64,000 bases of DNA from Hyphomicrobiales bacterium (GTDB taxonomy: Bacteria; Pseudomonadota; Alphaproteobacteria; Rhizobiales; Rhizobiaceae), in NCBI GenBank assembly GCA_900465665.1, contig UBJO01000017.1, positions 62,001-126,000 on the forward strand, given 5' to 3'. The translations under genes and the position numbers were made by a program. A model generated the notes under the pieces. That model saw only the letters and a list, made by a program, of their open reading frames with translations. It did no database searches and was not told the DNA's origin. Positions 62,701-64,000 of the stretch are shown here, one piece after another (the first letter of the stretch is position 1; each line of letters starts with the position of its first letter).

Positions 62701-64000
62701 CCGTCGCGAATCCGGTTTTCAAGCGCTGCGAGGCCGGCTTCGACGCGCGAGCCGGTGTCGGCGAAGCGGCCGGTCATGCCTTCGATCGACTGGTCGAGGT
62801 GCGAGGCGAAGCTCTCCGTCGAGCGGGAAATTTCGTCGGCCGCGGTCTGGAAGCGACCGGCGATGTTGCCGGTGCTGTCGCGCAGGCGGTCTTCGAGCGA
62901 CTGGGCGCTGTTGTCGATCGCCTGGCGAATGGAGGCTTCGCGATCTTCCAGCGACATTTCGAGCATGCTGACGCTTGCGGCGATCGAGGCGCCGATGGTG
63001 GTCGCCTGGTCGGAGAGCGTATCGCCAAGCTGGGCATGCGCTTCATTGAGCGTCAGGTTGATCGCCTGCGTGCGGTCGTCGAGCGTGGCGCGGATGCGGG
63101 CATGCGCCGAAACGAGGCCGTCTTCCAGCTTGGTCGTGGCATTGCCAGTCAGCGCCTCGAAGCGGTCGGCGGCGGAGGTCAGGCCACCTTCGATGCGGTC
63201 GGTACCATCGGTGATGGTGCTGGAGATGGAGGAGGCGTGTTCGGCGAGCGTGCGTTCCAGGCGCTGCTGATTTTCGGTGTAGGCGCCGCGGATTTCCTGG
63301 GCCTTGTCGGTGAAGGCGCCGGCGACGCGAGCTTCGGCTCCGGCGACGCTATCGATCAGCGCATTGGTGCGGGCGTCCAGAACCTCGTCGAAGCGGCTCT
63401 GGCTGTCGCCGAGCGAGATGGCAAGCGCCATGGACTTTTCGGCGAGCGTGTCGGCGAGGCGGTCGTGCACGTCGGCAACCGTGTCGTTGATCGACTTGGC
63501 GTTCTGCGAAAGCGTGCTTTCGATACGGTCGTGGCCGCTGACTAGCGAGTTCGCGATGCTTTCGGCATGGTGGCCGAGCGTGTCCTCAAGGCGCGAATGG
63601 CCTTCGTTGAGTGCGATCGCAAGACCCATCGCCTTGTCGTCGAGGGCTTCGTTGATCCGGTCGTGGCCGCTGGCGAGAGAGGTCGCGATGTTGCCGGCAT
63701 GGCGGCCGAGCGTGTCTTCGAGGCGCGAGTGGCCTTCGTTGAGCGCGATCGCCAAGCCCATGGACTTGTCTTCGAGCGCTTCGCTGATGCGGTCGTGACC
63801 GCTGGAGAGCGAGGCCGCAATGCCATCGGCGTGGTGCGCCAGCGTATCGGCGAGGCGGCCCTGGCTGTCGTCGAGCGAGATGGCGAAGGCCATGGCGCGG
63901 TCGTCGATCGCTTCGGTCAGCTTCTCCTGGCCGGCGGCGAGCGATTGCGAGATCGCTTCCGCGCGGGTGTCGAGCGCGGTCTCGATCAGGCTGCGGCCCT
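59703..64000 (-). CDS. Giant coiled-coil protein resembling growth-pole ring protein (GPR/RgsE), 5' end outside window
   Basis: The frame is open to the right edge; 1431 C-terminal residues are visible. They are almost all helical, with apolipoprotein-like repeats full of Ala, Glu, Arg, Ser and Asp. A Pro/Ala/Gln-rich linker follows (about genomic 60050-60460). The last 115 residues form a compact conserved-looking end (SVDLWRRYQRGERDVFTRRLY...HAAGRLN). Size, composition and phylum fit the Rhizobiales growth-pole ring protein of Agrobacterium (RgsE in Sinorhizobium), which shapes polar growth. An N-terminal membrane region would lie outside the window. Another large coiled-coil protein is possible. 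Confidence 0.72.
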   Translation of the reverse strand, partial: GRSLIETALDTRAEAISQSLAAGQEKLTEAIDDRAMAFAISLDDSQGRLADTLAHHADGIAASLSSGHDRISEALEDKSMGLAIALNEGHSRLEDTLGRHAGNIATSLASGHDRINEALDDKAMGLAIALNEGHSRLEDTLGHHAESIANSLVSGHDRIESTLSQNAKSINDTVADVHDRLADTLAEKSMALAISLGDSQSRFDEVLDARTNALIDSVAGAEARVAGAFTDKAQEIRGAYTENQQRLERTLAEHASSISSTITDGTDRIEGGLTSAADRFEALTGNATTKLEDGLVSAHARIRATLDDRTQAINLTLNEAHAQLGDTLSDQATTIGASIAASVSMLEMSLEDREASIRQAIDNSAQSLEDRLRDSTGNIAGRFQTAADEISRSTESFASHLDQSIEGMTGRFADTGSRVEAGLAALENRIRDGVGGVAQQVDAAGERLTGTLTDGISRLGALSDETSGRIASAVDDSIAKFSETIDGRTSHLASEIDSRAASLTDGIDARTAGIGEAMDRGTAKIDERLSTMDRALNVGLDAVNRTIEGKAAGLAASLRSAVADTTQGMDEEATRAAASLSQTGQQFAEGLDAKSSDFARSMGERSEQIVGRVSEAQNRLAGQAAAVAQTFSEAGNAIINKVAEAETLVSGQVGAISKALNDAQNTFASHGTDIRTTIASASEEIASTMADVDRALEARGNAIRSGLEERSRELDGTLNTVEQALEARGSSIRAALDDRTRELNSMLAGRTTELSRILDETARPMIDRYAQTGREAAAQITSAGEQSAAQITAASEQSAAQLTAASDQSAERLRTENTALIDAINARTERATSAVDAIENSLLSNVNRLIDRLSDNSMVMGQMMSRAAEELSAVDGRLGDTTSRFTDSASKAAEMVAASTRLLEGKVDRLSDISGQTLSQVGSIIGRFDEHSKVLTQASSLLGAAQSNLVSTLEDRESALQTLSVGLVQRSEDIEKTMRALGSMVDSAFDRAEQRSNQVSHNLRQGVQSSFADISTTLSDAEKRAAEAAEAMRSSVSKASEDVNATLDTTLGNAERRSGELANRVRGGLTASLSEVERMMGDAGRLSDGAAQQMRESLREAVDEAVARFSGATEEIRRSAGDIRKELDMTRSELKRGAFDLPEEAKESAAAMRRAVSEQIKALQDISHIVGRSTQQLEVSEPAARTLAQPQQPQPQPAPRQAPVQPAIQQQPQPAPVPAPAPLPTPAAAAIPPSSIEGFGLRGSLGTAAATPATPQRAPAVTQAPAASPASGGWISDLLRGASRDESAEESVARQPAPRVEAPAPQAPRAGDNRNPRHVVESLNSLSVDIARAIDHDASVDLWRRYQRGERDVFTRRLYTLKGQQTFDEIKHKYDREPEFRTAVNRYIADFEKLLADVARTDRDRTITQSYLTSDTGKVYTMLAHAAGRLN
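63498..63893 (-). repeat. Tandem 132-bp (44-residue) coding repeats in the coiled-coil gene
   Basis: Three consecutive units encode about 44 residues each, marked by MGLAIAL/MAFAISL, GHSRLEDTL and GHDRI at constant 44-residue spacing (GHDRI at 32, 76 and 120 counted from the Met codon at 63893). Two are nearly identical. More divergent units continue on both sides. Recent duplication within the gene is likely. Confidence 0.8.

Noticed and set aside
63498-63893. Repeats considered as CRISPR array or minisatellite
   Set aside because: The units are 132 bp, contiguous without spacers and in frame, so they are protein repeats.

Overview
The window looks like a chromosomal segment of a GC-rich alphaproteobacterium of the order Rhizobiales, most likely Rhizobiaceae (Rhizobium/Agrobacterium/Sinorhizobium type). 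The evidence is family-level recognition from protein sequence: a Usg-family protein, an IalB-family periplasmic protein, a PdhS-like histidine kinase, the glnB-glnA order with a sigma-54-type promoter, an alphaproteobacterial LexA box (GAAC-N7-GAAC) between uvrA and ssb, and a giant coiled-coil protein resembling the Rhizobiales growth-pole ring protein. No database search was run. No rRNA, tRNA or CRISPR array was recognised.

Layout. 1-8.4 kb: end of a sensor kinase gene; cobalamin lower-ligand genes cobS (with a DUF1289 gene and an aspartic protease gene downstream) and cobT, which are divergent; dgkA behind a Pho-box-like site; an unrecognised multi-pass membrane protein; a PdhS-like kinase; a nuclease-like and a uracil-DNA-glycosylase-like gene that overlap. 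8.4-19.4 kb: an Lrp-type regulator, an AlkD-like repair protein coupled to a beta-hydroxyacid dehydrogenase, a complete ssuADCB sulfonate cluster, a GST, a methyltransferase, usg, and a polar amino-acid ABC transporter without an adjacent ATPase gene. 19.4-31.4 kb: an OmpA-family protein with a long Pro/Ala/Glu/Gln-rich region, molybdenum-cofactor genes (mobB, mobA, moaA), a diguanylate cyclase, and class I and class II fumarase genes side by side. 31.7-39.7 kb: an L,D-transpeptidase, recG, sdhE and mfd.

39.7-42.4 kb is the clear accessory patch. An AT-rich gene of unknown function is split by an IS1595-type insertion sequence of about 1.6 kb with matching inverted repeats and a target duplication. 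Removing the element and one duplicate restores one uninterrupted 327-codon frame. 42.4-64 kb: a DsbA-family oxidoreductase, a YejA-like solute-binding protein, an IalB-family protein, hspQ, glnA and glnB, nnrD, DUF72, a DUF4258 toxin-like pair coupled to uvrA, ssb, marC, gyrA, a small orphan gene, and the C-terminal 1431 residues of the growth-pole-ring-like protein, which runs off the right edge.

Connections. DNA repair is well represented (uvrA, ssb, mfd, recG, AlkD-like, UDG-like), and the LexA box links the divergent uvrA and ssb. Nitrogen control sits at glnB-glnA, phosphate control possibly at dgkA, sulfur scavenging at ssu. The L,D-transpeptidase, the OmpA-like protein and the GPR-like protein fit an envelope that grows from one pole. 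The least explained items are the split AT-rich gene, the membrane protein at 4468-5568, and the small gene pair behind uvrA.
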